This document shows positions 35,584 to 44,232 of a stretch of DNA of 64,000 bases, piece by piece. Origin of the DNA: Hyphomonadaceae bacterium BRH_c29 (GTDB lineage Bacteria > Pseudomonadota > Alphaproteobacteria > Caulobacterales > Hyphomonadaceae). A model generated the notes under the pieces. The model had not been told where the DNA came from. It did not search any database and saw nothing but the letters and a program-made list of their open reading frames with translations. The position numbers and the translations under genes were made by a program. The DNA is taken from positions 141,240-205,239 of the forward strand of contig LADW01000032.1 in the NCBI GenBank assembly GCA_000961695.1, read 5' to 3'. The number at the start of each line of letters is the position of its first letter. Within the stretch, counting starts at the first letter, position 1.

Positions 35584-37091
35584 GTCGCGCTGGCCGCTGC
35601 CCAGTCGGCCAGTCCGCCATCGCTTGAGCGATTGGCGACTTCGCTCAGCATGCGGGTCGCAAAGTCCACAGGCTCGCGTTCGGGCTGTTCTTCCTCGGCA
35701 ACCGTTCGCATGCGCGCAGGAGTCGGTAAAAGGTCGCCCGCAAAGGCAACGCTTTCCGGAATGACGAAAGCGTAGATGGTCGCGCCCTCTGAAGCGGGCG
35801 GGATCACCATCCACGGCACTTCGGGCAGGGTGACAGTCTGCCCGGCCTTCACGATGGCATCGCCTTCTGGTGTGCGGTCATTCGGGAAATACGTGTTGAT
35901 CTGACCGCTATTCTCCAGTTCGAACACGATGAGGCGGCCGTCGATCTGTGGGGTCACGGCGATGTTGAGGGCCGCATTGGTGCCTTCGCCTTCTTTGGTG
36001 ACGTCGAGTTTGAGGCGCCCACTGGAGGGGCTGAGCACCTGGGTCATCGCTTCCAGAGTCTCTGCGGTTGCCACGAAGACTTGTTCTGGCTGCGCGTTCA
36101 CAAACATGGTCCCGCGGGCTGTTGTCTCGATCCAATCGCGATAGGGAGAGACGCGTGTGTAGACGCCTTCCGATTTTGCAGCGGCACACTCAAAGCCGAA
36201 ACTGACAATGCCCACCTGATAAGCACGCTCCTGCGTATCCAGAGCGACCAGTGGGCCACCGCTGTCACCTTGGCAGCTGTCGACCTTGCCGAACTTCCTG
36301 CCTGCGCAGATCTGTGTACTGCCATCATAGGCCAGGTCGGCGTATTGGGCGCCGCACACTTCCGGCGGCTTCATCGGCAACATGGCATGGTAGAGGTAGC
36401 GCGAACCGGCCTGTCCGGAGCGCCCGGTCGCACCGATCGGGAATGTCTCCAGGCGTGCAGCTGCGCCTGAGTCTGCCTGCTTGCCGAAGCCTGCCACAAA
36501 GGCACGGGCGCCGTTCTTATCGCTATCAGACTCTCCGCCAGAAGAGAGGCGCGCCAGTTGGCCCGGCCAGGTCCGTCCGATGCGGACAAGGGCGATGTCG
36601 TTTTCGGAGCCTTTCCAGACGCCTGGTTGTACTTGTCGTGTCGGCAAATAGTCTGGATGGATCATCACGGCATCGACGGGAAACACCATGCCGTTGTCGG
36701 AGCCAAGGTCGTCTGTGCCGCCGACGATTTCCAGAGTGGATCGCGGGGTCCATTCCCAGCGCCCGTCCACCTGCCGGGATTCGCCTTCAAAACAGTGTGC
36801 TGCCGTCAATACCCAGCGCCGGGCAATGAACGTACCACCACAAAAATGCTGCAAGCGGCCGCCGCGTGTCTCGTGGCGCAGAACGGCGATGTAGGGCCAT
36901 TGGGCAAGGGTGGAGCGGTCGCCGTTGACAATCCTGTCTGAAGAGCGCGCATCGGCCGCCAGCGTGGATGTCCAGGAAAGTTGTTCATCGCTTGGCGTAT
37001 CGACAGGGTCTGTTTGGCAGGCGGTTGCGAGTGCCAGCAAGCCGGCGGCGAGAGCGATCGGGCGCAGAAGCTTGATCAAGAGAAACCTCAC
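35577..37091 (-). CDS. Trypsin-like (S1) serine protease lipoprotein with C-terminal domain
   Basis: 504 residues from a GTG that overlaps the upstream stop (GTGA). Signal peptide with lipobox LATAC, so probably lipid-anchored. S1 domain at about residues 52-320: activation-like start RIVNGDRS, catalytic His in VLTAAHCFEG, Asp in NDIALVRI, Ser in CQGDSGGPLVA. The C-terminal part (about residues 345-460) is a beta domain with VFELENSGQINTYFPN, like DUF4384. It follows a paralogous protease in one operon. Confidence 0.9.
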   Translation of the reverse strand: MRFLLIKLLRPIALAAGLLALATACQTDPVDTPSDEQLSWTSTLAADARSSDRIVNGDRSTLAQWPYIAVLRHETRGGRLQHFCGGTFIARRWVLTAAHCFEGESRQVDGRWEWTPRSTLEIVGGTDDLGSDNGMVFPVDAVMIHPDYLPTRQVQPGVWKGSENDIALVRIGRTWPGQLARLSSGGESDSDKNGARAFVAGFGKQADSGAAARLETFPIGATGRSGQAGSRYLYHAMLPMKPPEVCGAQYADLAYDGSTQICAGRKFGKVDSCQGDSGGPLVALDTQERAYQVGIVSFGFECAAAKSEGVYTRVSPYRDWIETTARGTMFVNAQPEQVFVATAETLEAMTQVLSPSSGRLKLDVTKEGEGTNAALNIAVTPQIDGRLIVFELENSGQINTYFPNDRTPEGDAIVKAGQTVTLPEVPWMVIPPASEGATIYAFVIPESVAFAGDLLPTPARMRTVAEEEQPEREPVDFATRMLSEVANRSSDGGLADWAAASATY

Positions 37092-38608
37092 GGGCTTACA
37101 CTATAGGTAACGATGCCCATGCCGGTATTGGCATAGGGATCCCCTCGTGGGGCATCGGACATCGCATCACGCGTTTCGAACACGAGGATGTCGGAATAGG
37201 ACTGCCAGACCGTGCGGATCGGGCCTTTTGTCCGGCTGAGGTCCGGCAGTGTGTCGCCGATCAGGGCCATCCGCTCCGGCAGAACAAACGCGACCAGCTT
37301 GCTGTCGCCGGGGACGGAAGGCGGCGAGACCTCGATTGAGACGCCTGCCGACGGCAGGGTCACGGACTGGGCCGGTTCAACCAACGCCGTATCGACTTCA
37401 CTTGCGTTACACGGAAACAGGCAGGAGACTGTGCCGGAGGGATCGAGGTCGAACACCCACAGGCGCCCCTTGATCTTCGGATCGACATGGATCTGCACCC
37501 GGTCGCCGGATTTATAGGTTGTTCGGCCATCATTGATGCGAACGCTGACCTTGCCGTCTGCGGGCTGCAAAGTGCGAACCAGGTTTTCGAGGCCGGCCTT
37601 GGTCATGAAGACTGTCTTTTCCGGCTTCGCATCAACAAAGCTGGCGTCGGGATCGACCGATGTAATAAAGCTCTTGAACCCAGACACGCGCGTATAGACA
37701 GCGGGCTTTCGGCGGACACCGCAGCTTTCTCCGAAGCTTACAATGCCGATCTGGTACACGCGTCCCGCAAAGTCCCGGGCGACCAGCGGGCCGCCGCTGT
37801 CACCCTGGCAGCTGTCGATGATGCCGCTATCGTATCCGGCGCAGATCATGCTGGCGCCATTGTAGGCCTCGACCGAATAAAGATCCTCGCAGGCTTCCGG
37901 ACTGCGGGTGGGGATCATGGCGTTCCCGAGGACATTCGTGTACGCGTCAAACTTTCCTTCCGGAGCAGTATAGTGCTCGAGGCCCTGCTGGCGCATGTCG
38001 GTCTTGCCGAAACCAGCAAAATAGGCGGGGCCGAAGAAGCGATCTACATCTGAAGCCGTGTCTGCGGAAAGGCGTGCGGTCTGGCCAGTCCATGGGCGGC
38101 TCAGCTTGATGAGGGCCAGATCATTGACCGGAACCTTGTTTGTGCCGCCGCGCCTGTAGTTCGGCGCGATGCGGACATCCACCGCGTCATAGACGTTCGC
38201 TGTAGTGACAGACTTCAGGTCCTTCGGTCCGAGAACGATCTGTATGGCCCCTGAGCCGGGGCGTTCCCATTTGCCTGTCGCGGCGTTGCGCGTCACACCC
38301 TCCACGCAATGCGCGGCTGTCAGCACCCAATTGGCGGAAATGGCGGTGCCGCCGCAATCATATGTGGTGACACCACTTCGTGTGCCACGAATGGCCGCGA
38401 AGAAGGGCCAGTCCTGTTGCCTGGCGGGTTGGGTGTTGAATCCCTTTGTGGCTCCAGTGGCTTCAGATGGGACGGAAAATTCGGTCCGGGCCCAGGACGG
38501 ATCATCGTCCGGAAAATCATCGACCTGAGCGTTTGCGGGCGCATTCGAGTACGCGGCAGCGAAAAGCGAAAACCCGGCCAGAAGCCGGCATACCAAACGT
38601 TTCTTCAC
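37088..38608 (-). CDS. Secreted trypsin-like (S1) serine protease with C-terminal domain
   Basis: 506 residues from the GTG at 38608, with GGGAG upstream; an ATG at 38635 adds nine residues before the signal peptide. The signal peptide ends about ANAQ with no lipobox, so this copy is soluble. Catalytic His in VLTAAHCVEG, Asp in NDLALIKL, Ser in CQGDSGGPLVA. The C-terminal domain carries WVFDLDPSGTVSCLFPCN, the same pattern as its partner. The pair arose by duplication. Export across the outer membrane by the type II system is possible but not shown. Confidence 0.9.
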   Translation of the reverse strand: MKKRLVCRLLAGFSLFAAAYSNAPANAQVDDFPDDDPSWARTEFSVPSEATGATKGFNTQPARQQDWPFFAAIRGTRSGVTTYDCGGTAISANWVLTAAHCVEGVTRNAATGKWERPGSGAIQIVLGPKDLKSVTTANVYDAVDVRIAPNYRRGGTNKVPVNDLALIKLSRPWTGQTARLSADTASDVDRFFGPAYFAGFGKTDMRQQGLEHYTAPEGKFDAYTNVLGNAMIPTRSPEACEDLYSVEAYNGASMICAGYDSGIIDSCQGDSGGPLVARDFAGRVYQIGIVSFGESCGVRRKPAVYTRVSGFKSFITSVDPDASFVDAKPEKTVFMTKAGLENLVRTLQPADGKVSVRINDGRTTYKSGDRVQIHVDPKIKGRLWVFDLDPSGTVSCLFPCNASEVDTALVEPAQSVTLPSAGVSIEVSPPSVPGDSKLVAFVLPERMALIGDTLPDLSRTKGPIRTVWQSYSDILVFETRDAMSDAPRGDPYANTGMGIVTYSVSP

Positions 38609-38685
38609 GCTACTCTCCCACCACGAACGCAACATTCAGGAGAAGTCTAGCACCGCTCGCTCAGCATACCAGCCCGTGTTTTGGC

Positions 38686-39741
38686 TTAGCGGAATTCATC
38701 CTGAATCTTGCGCAAAACGTCTGCACCGGGATTGAGTTTCGAATATGGCAGCGAGTGCAGCGGTGTTTCGGGCAGTTTCTTGTGCTCAGCCATCGCGGGG
38801 CGCGACTCGTCGATATAAAGCAGGCCGGTCAGAATTTCCTGTGTCTGCTGGCTTTGCAACAGTTTGCTCATTGCGCCGGCCCGGTCGGTCGGATCGTAGT
38901 CTGCATCCAGCTTGCGCAGCAGGATCGATCCGCCATCGTGCAGTTCCACCGGCATCGCCTCGCCTTCGGCATAGGCGGCCGTGATTTCTTCGCTGGGTGG
39001 CACATAATCGGCGTGTACCGCCTTGTGGTAGTATTGATAGGTATGGGCGTAGGACTTGGTAGAGCCCTTGTGGTCATTGAAGCTAACGCACGGCGAGATC
39101 ACATCAATCAGGGCAAAGCCGCGATGCGCAATGCCCGCCTTGATAAGTGAGACCAGCTGCGCCTTGTCGCCCGAAAAGCTGCGCGCCACAAATGTCGCCC
39201 CGATGGACAGCGCCATGATCGCCGGATCGATCGGCGGCAATGTGTTGGTCGCGCCCTTCTTGGCCGTCGAACCGATATCGCTGGAAGCCGAGAACTGGCC
39301 TTTGGTCAGTCCGTAAACACCATTGTTTTCCAGCATGTAGATCATGTCCACATTCCGTCGAATGGCGTGTGCCATCTGACCAAGACCGATGGAGAGGCTG
39401 TCACCGTCGCCGGACACGCCGACATAGGTGAGGTTCTTGTTCACAGCCGCCGCGCCAGTGGCGAAAGACGGCATGCGCCCATGCACCGTGTTGGCGCCGT
39501 GGGCATCCTTGAGGAAATAGGTCGTTGTCTTGGATGAGCACCCAATGCCTGAGACTTTCACGACATCTTTCGGCTCTTTCGAAAGCTCGAAGAAGGCCCG
39601 TGCCAGCGCTGCGGTCACACTGTCATGACCACACCCGGCGCAAAGTGTCGACATCGCGCCATCATAGTCCGCCCGGGTCTTGCCGAGCTCGTTCTTTGGC
39701 TCGTTCAGCCGGCGGATTTTTGGTTTTACGAAGGAGGTCAT
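38686..39741 (-). CDS. korB: 2-oxoacid:ferredoxin oxidoreductase beta subunit
   Basis: 351 residues. Thiamine diphosphate motif GDGDSLSIG to NNGVYGLTKGQ, and cysteines in STLCAGCGHDS, GIGCSSK and SPCVSFN that fit the proximal [4Fe-4S] cluster. With KorA it decarboxylates 2-oxoglutarate (or another 2-oxoacid) to acyl-CoA while reducing ferredoxin, or runs in reverse. Overlaps korA by 4 bases. Last gene of the KGOR operon. Confidence 0.9.
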   Translation of the reverse strand: MTSFVKPKIRRLNEPKNELGKTRADYDGAMSTLCAGCGHDSVTAALARAFFELSKEPKDVVKVSGIGCSSKTTTYFLKDAHGANTVHGRMPSFATGAAAVNKNLTYVGVSGDGDSLSIGLGQMAHAIRRNVDMIYMLENNGVYGLTKGQFSASSDIGSTAKKGATNTLPPIDPAIMALSIGATFVARSFSGDKAQLVSLIKAGIAHRGFALIDVISPCVSFNDHKGSTKSYAHTYQYYHKAVHADYVPPSEEITAAYAEGEAMPVELHDGGSILLRKLDADYDPTDRAGAMSKLLQSQQTQEILTGLLYIDESRPAMAEHKKLPETPLHSLPYSKLNPGADVLRKIQDEFR

Positions 39742-41549
39742 GCGGGCGTCCTCACTTTAAGGGCCGTTTCGATGGCTTCGATGACGAAGCGGAAGTCCAG
39801 CGGTTCGCCGGAATAGTGCAGCACCGGCACAAGCTTTTCCTTTGCTGCGCTGGTTTCGGTAATCAGCAGGTTCATCAGCTGCGCATCGCGGTTTTGCTCC
39901 ACGACGAACACTTCATCATGGGCCTCAATGAAGGCATCAATGGCTTTGTTGAACGGGAAGCCCCGGATGCGAAGATAGTCCATGGGAATGCCAGCGGCTT
40001 CCAGCCTGTCGCGTGCTTCGGTGACCGCAGCATCCGAGCTTCCGACAGCAATCATGCCATAGCGGGCAGGGCGGTCGGCCTTCGTCAGTATGGGAGACGG
40101 CACGAAGGTCGCCGCCCGCTTCCACTTTTCGTAAAGCCGGTCGACAACTTCCTTGTATTCGTCTCCATTCTCTGTGTAGCGACCGAGTTTGGTATGGCCC
40201 GAGCCGCGCAGGAAGTAAGCGCCCTTGGCGTGGGTTCCGGGCAGGGTGCGGTAGGGGATCGTATCCCCGTCGACATCCAGATAGCGATAGAACGTGTTGA
40301 TCTCTTCCAGATCTTCAGCGGACATGACTTTGCCGCGGTCGGGTACGTAATCCTCAGGCCAGGTCAGCTCGTCGACCATCCAGTCATTCATGCCAATGTC
40401 GATATCCGACAAGAAGAAGACCGGTGTCTGAAAGTGCTCTGCGAGGTCCAGCGCTTTGGCGGCAAACTCAAAACATTCACCCGGATCCGCAGGGAAGAGG
40501 ATCAGGTGGCGCGTGTCGCCGTGAGAGGCATAAGCGCAGAGCTGGATGTCGCATTGCTGCGTCCGCGTCGGCATGCCTGTGGACGGGCCAACCCGCTGAA
40601 TGTCGCAGATCACAAGCGGTACTTCGGTATAATAAGCAAAGCCAATGAACTCACTCATCAGCGACACGCCCGGCCCCGAGGTGGGCGTAAAGCTGCGAGC
40701 GCCCGCCCAAGCGGCGCCAATTGTGAGCCCCGCAGCGGCGAGTTCGTCTTCTGCCTGAACGATGCAGAAATTGTTCTGTCCGGTGTCCGGATCGACGCGA
40801 TATTCCTCGCAGTATTTCTGGAAGGCATCCATCAGCGACGTGGATGGCGTGATGGGGTACCAGGCGCCGAACGTTGCGCCGCCAAACACGGCGCCGAGCC
40901 CGGCAGCCGTGTTGCCGTCGATCATCACTTTGCCCCTGGTTTTATCCAGCGGGCTGACGTGGAAGTTCAAAGGGCATTTGAAGTTCGCTTTGGCATAGTC
41001 ATGTCCAAGTGCGACGGCCTGCATGTTCAGCGGAATGAGCTTTTCCTTGCCGGAAAACATCTCCCGCACCAGTTGTTCGATCACACTGAGATCAAGGTTC
41101 AGCAGGGCAGCCGCAGCGCCGACATAGGCCATGTTCTTCATCAGGATGCGCGATCGTGCGACCTTGAAGGCGTCATTGCACATGGCCGACAGTGGCACAC
41201 CCAGAACAGTCACATCCTGCCGCGCCAACAGCTGCGGACGCGGCCACGTGGAGTCATAGAGCAGCACACCACCAGGGGCGAGTTCGGCCAGATCGGAGGC
41301 ATACGTCTCCGGGTTCATCGCGATAACGAAATGGGTTTGGCTGTCTCGTCCGGCATAGCCGTCGCCGGTCACCCGCATCTCGTACCAGGTCGGCAGGCCC
41401 TGAATGTTGGAGGGGAAAACGTTCTTGCCAACAACGGGCACGCCCATCCGGAAGATTGCTTTCATTAACAGGCCATTGGCGCTGGCCGAGCCTGTCCCAT
41501 TCACCGTTGCGACGCGCAGGGTGAAATCATTAATACCGGGTCCGTTCAT
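39738..41549 (-). CDS. korA: 2-oxoacid:ferredoxin oxidoreductase alpha subunit (gamma-alpha fusion)
   Basis: 603 residues. An N-terminal gamma domain (about residues 5-190, TVNGTGSASANGLLMKAIFR) is fused to the alpha domain (from about residue 205, GNTAAGLGAVFGGATFGAWY, PITPSTSLMD). This fusion is typical of 2-oxoglutarate:ferredoxin oxidoreductases of aerobes. Substrate 2-oxoglutarate is the best guess; branched 2-oxoacids are possible. Overlaps the flavoprotein and korB genes by 4 bases each. Confidence 0.9.
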   Translation of the reverse strand: MNGPGINDFTLRVATVNGTGSASANGLLMKAIFRMGVPVVGKNVFPSNIQGLPTWYEMRVTGDGYAGRDSQTHFVIAMNPETYASDLAELAPGGVLLYDSTWPRPQLLARQDVTVLGVPLSAMCNDAFKVARSRILMKNMAYVGAAAALLNLDLSVIEQLVREMFSGKEKLIPLNMQAVALGHDYAKANFKCPLNFHVSPLDKTRGKVMIDGNTAAGLGAVFGGATFGAWYPITPSTSLMDAFQKYCEEYRVDPDTGQNNFCIVQAEDELAAAGLTIGAAWAGARSFTPTSGPGVSLMSEFIGFAYYTEVPLVICDIQRVGPSTGMPTRTQQCDIQLCAYASHGDTRHLILFPADPGECFEFAAKALDLAEHFQTPVFFLSDIDIGMNDWMVDELTWPEDYVPDRGKVMSAEDLEEINTFYRYLDVDGDTIPYRTLPGTHAKGAYFLRGSGHTKLGRYTENGDEYKEVVDRLYEKWKRAATFVPSPILTKADRPARYGMIAVGSSDAAVTEARDRLEAAGIPMDYLRIRGFPFNKAIDAFIEAHDEVFVVEQNRDAQLMNLLITETSAAKEKLVPVLHYSGEPLDFRFVIEAIETALKVRTPA

Positions 41550-43339
41550 GCCACGGTCTCCATTTGATCATCCGCATGCGGAATCCGGATCACGCCTTCT
41601 TTCATGTCCCAGGCGGCGGTGGGGCATCGTTCGGCGCAGAGACCGCAGTGCAGGCAGACATTCTCGTCCTTGATCATGACGCGGCCCGTCAGCGGCAGCG
41701 GAGCGGAGACATAGAGGGATTGCCCCTCAGGTGCTTCCGGTTGGCTAAGTGCCTGGCGCAAGTCGGCCTCGCTGTCGGCGCCGGGCGTAATGCTGAGGCA
41801 TTCGACAGGGCAGACATCAATGCAGGCATCGCACTCTTCGCAAAGTGGCGCTTCAAAAACGGTCTGTATGTCACAGTTCAGACAACGCTGGACTTCCACG
41901 GCGATCTGTTCGGCGCTGAACCCAAGTTCTACTTCGATATTGAGGCGCTTGAACCGGTCGACCAGTTCGACGTGCTCCATCTCGCGCCGTTCAGACGCGT
42001 CGAAAGAGTTGGAATAGCGCCATTCGAACATGCCCATTTTGGCAGATTGAAGTTCTACTTCGCGCGGGGCGCGGTCGTGCAGATCCAGACCCTGACAGTG
42101 GCGATGGATCGAGATGGCCGCCTGGTGTCCATGTTCCACGGCCCAGATGATATTCTTCGGGCCGAAAGCTGCGTCGCCGCCGAAGAACACGCCTTTGCGG
42201 GAAGACTCGAAGGTCTCTTCATCAACGACGGGGATGTCCCATTTGCCGAATTCGATTCCGGCATCCTGTTCGATCCAGGGGAAGGCATTCTCCTGACCAA
42301 TCGCGAGAATGACGTCATCGCAGGGAATGGTTTCTTCGCCGATTACGCGCTGACCCGTGATCTCGCCTTTGTCATCGATGTCGTACTCAAACAGTTCGAA
42401 CGTCATACCCACCAGCTTGCCGTTTTCGGTCACGAATGCCTTTGGTGAGTGGTTCACCACGATCTCGACATTCTCTTCCTCAGCATCTTCGAGTTCCCAC
42501 TCGGACGCCTTGAAGAAGTTGCGCGGCTTGCGCGCCATGACCTTCACGCTGTCCGCGCCAAGACGAAGCGAGGTGCGACAGCAATCCATGGCTGTGTTGC
42601 CGACGCCGATGATCAGAACTTTCTTGCCGATCGCTTCAATGTGATCGAAAGCAACGGATTCCAGCCAGTCAATGCCGATGTGGATGTTGGCAGCACCTTC
42701 CTCCCGGCCGGGGAGGTAGAGGTCCTTGCCCTTCGGGGCGCCGGTGCCGACGAACACGGCGTCCCAGCCATCGTCCAGCATCGCCTTCATGCTGCTGACC
42801 GGCGTGCCGAGCTTCAGGTCTACGCCCATGTCGAGGATGTACTGAAGCTCCTCGTTCAGTACCTTTTCCGGCAGCCGGAAGGCGGGGATGTTTGCGCGCA
42901 TCAGGCCGCCGGGCTCTGACAGCTTCTCGAAGATGGTGCATTCATATCCCAGCGGGGCGAGGTCATTCGCGACCGTAAAGCTCGCCGGCCCGGCTCCGAT
43001 CAGCGCAATGCGCTTGCCGTTTGAATGTTCAGGTTTCTTGGGAAGGCGGTCAGAGATGTCGTCGCGATGATCTGCCGCAACACGCTTCAGACGGCAGATT
43101 GCGACAGGTTCCTCATCGACCCGCGTCCGGCGACAGGCCGGCTCGCATGGGCGGTCGCACACACGGCCTAGGATGCCGGGGAAAACGTTCGAGTCCCTAT
43201 TCAGCAAGTAGGCGTCGCTATAGCGCCCCTGTGCGATCAAGCGGATATAAGCTGGCACCGGCGTATGTGCCGGGCAAGCCCATTGGCAATCGACCACTTT
43301 ATGAAAGTAGTCCGGATTGCTCGTATCTGTTGCTTTCAT
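41546..43339 (-). CDS. GltD-like FAD/NAD(P) oxidoreductase with C-terminal ferredoxin domain
   Basis: 597 residues. N-terminal cluster domain (CQWACPAHTPVPAYI, VCDRPCEPACRR), FAD site ALIGAGPASFTVANDLA, nucleotide site LIIGVGNTAMDCCRTSLRLG, then a C-terminal ferredoxin domain with CEECDACIDVCPVEC and CLHCGLCAERCP, room for two [4Fe-4S] clusters. It resembles the glutamate synthase small chain plus a ferredoxin. First gene of the KGOR operon, so it probably passes electrons between the 2-oxoacid reaction and NAD(P)H. Direction not readable. Confidence 0.88.
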   Translation of the reverse strand: MKATDTSNPDYFHKVVDCQWACPAHTPVPAYIRLIAQGRYSDAYLLNRDSNVFPGILGRVCDRPCEPACRRTRVDEEPVAICRLKRVAADHRDDISDRLPKKPEHSNGKRIALIGAGPASFTVANDLAPLGYECTIFEKLSEPGGLMRANIPAFRLPEKVLNEELQYILDMGVDLKLGTPVSSMKAMLDDGWDAVFVGTGAPKGKDLYLPGREEGAANIHIGIDWLESVAFDHIEAIGKKVLIIGVGNTAMDCCRTSLRLGADSVKVMARKPRNFFKASEWELEDAEEENVEIVVNHSPKAFVTENGKLVGMTFELFEYDIDDKGEITGQRVIGEETIPCDDVILAIGQENAFPWIEQDAGIEFGKWDIPVVDEETFESSRKGVFFGGDAAFGPKNIIWAVEHGHQAAISIHRHCQGLDLHDRAPREVELQSAKMGMFEWRYSNSFDASERREMEHVELVDRFKRLNIEVELGFSAEQIAVEVQRCLNCDIQTVFEAPLCEECDACIDVCPVECLSITPGADSEADLRQALSQPEAPEGQSLYVSAPLPLTGRVMIKDENVCLHCGLCAERCPTAAWDMKEGVIRIPHADDQMETVA

Positions 43340-43455
43340 GTTTGCCCGCTTCCTCCGAAGAAAAGACTAGCGACACAATCCGGAGGCGACAATCACCTCA
43401 ATTCGGCTGCGACAATGGGGTATCTCAGGTGTTTTCAGGATAAGGTTCTGCACGC

Positions 43456-44232
43456 CTAGCGACCCTTGAAGTTTCCAGGCCGGCGCTCGGCGACAGACCG
43501 GATTCCTTCTTCATGGTCTTCTGTTGGCCTGAGCTTCCATTGCTCTGCATGCTCATGCGCAAGCGTCTCCTTGACGGCTTCGTACAGGCCTTGCCGTAGT
43601 GTCTTGCGGGTTGCGGCCACGCCGAGTGGCCCGCCCTCGGCAATTTCGGCGGCCAGTCTGTGGGCAGCCTGCCGGACTTCAGCCAGAGGCACGAGTTCGT
43701 CCGCCAGGCCCATCGCGAGCGCTTCCTCACCCTTGATGCGGCGCGACGTCAGCAGCATCAGTGCGGCCTTCTGAGGGCCAAGAAGCCGGGGTAGGGTGGT
43801 GCTAAGCGCGAAACCCGGATGGAAAGCAAGCCGGGTGAAGTTTGCCACGAAGCGGGCCTCTGGCGCGACAACCCGGAAATCGGCCGATACAGCCAGCCCC
43901 AGTCCGGCGCCGACTGCCGCACCCTGGATCGCCGCGACGACCGGCTTTTTCGCCTCGTATATGCGCAAAGCCTGATCATAGAATTCACGCACCGGATCAT
44001 CGCCCGACCCGCCGACACCGCCGCCCTCCGACTGGACCAGATCTGCGCCGGCACAAAAGGATTTGCCATCCGAAGCCAGCACGATCGCGCGGCAGTCCGG
44101 CTTCTCGTCCAGCGCCAGCAATGCCTCGCCGATTTCACGCAGCAGGGCGACATTGGCGTGATTATTGGGCGGATTGGAGAACACGATCTCGGTCACATGG
44201 CCGAAATCGCGGACGGTAAGACTGTGTGTCAT
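43456..44232 (-). CDS. Crotonase-fold enzyme (enoyl-CoA hydratase/isomerase family)
   Basis: 258 residues. CoA-binding and oxyanion marks: SFCAGADLV and IQGAAVGAGLGLAVSADFRV. The two catalytic glutamates of true hydratases are not there: the first position is Gly in GLGLA, the second falls in ARFVANFTRL. This fits PaaG-like isomerases and other crotonases better than hydratase. It overlaps the acyl-CoA dehydrogenase gene by 4 bases. Confidence 0.82.
   Translation of the reverse strand: MTHSLTVRDFGHVTEIVFSNPPNNHANVALLREIGEALLALDEKPDCRAIVLASDGKSFCAGADLVQSEGGGVGGSGDDPVREFYDQALRIYEAKKPVVAAIQGAAVGAGLGLAVSADFRVVAPEARFVANFTRLAFHPGFALSTTLPRLLGPQKAALMLLTSRRIKGEEALAMGLADELVPLAEVRQAAHRLAAEIAEGGPLGVAATRKTLRQGLYEAVKETLAHEHAEQWKLRPTEDHEEGIRSVAERRPGNFKGR

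Noticed and set aside
39525..41468. 647-codon plus-strand frame opposite korA and korB
   Set aside because: It mirrors the two oxidoreductase genes on the other strand and contains no family motif.
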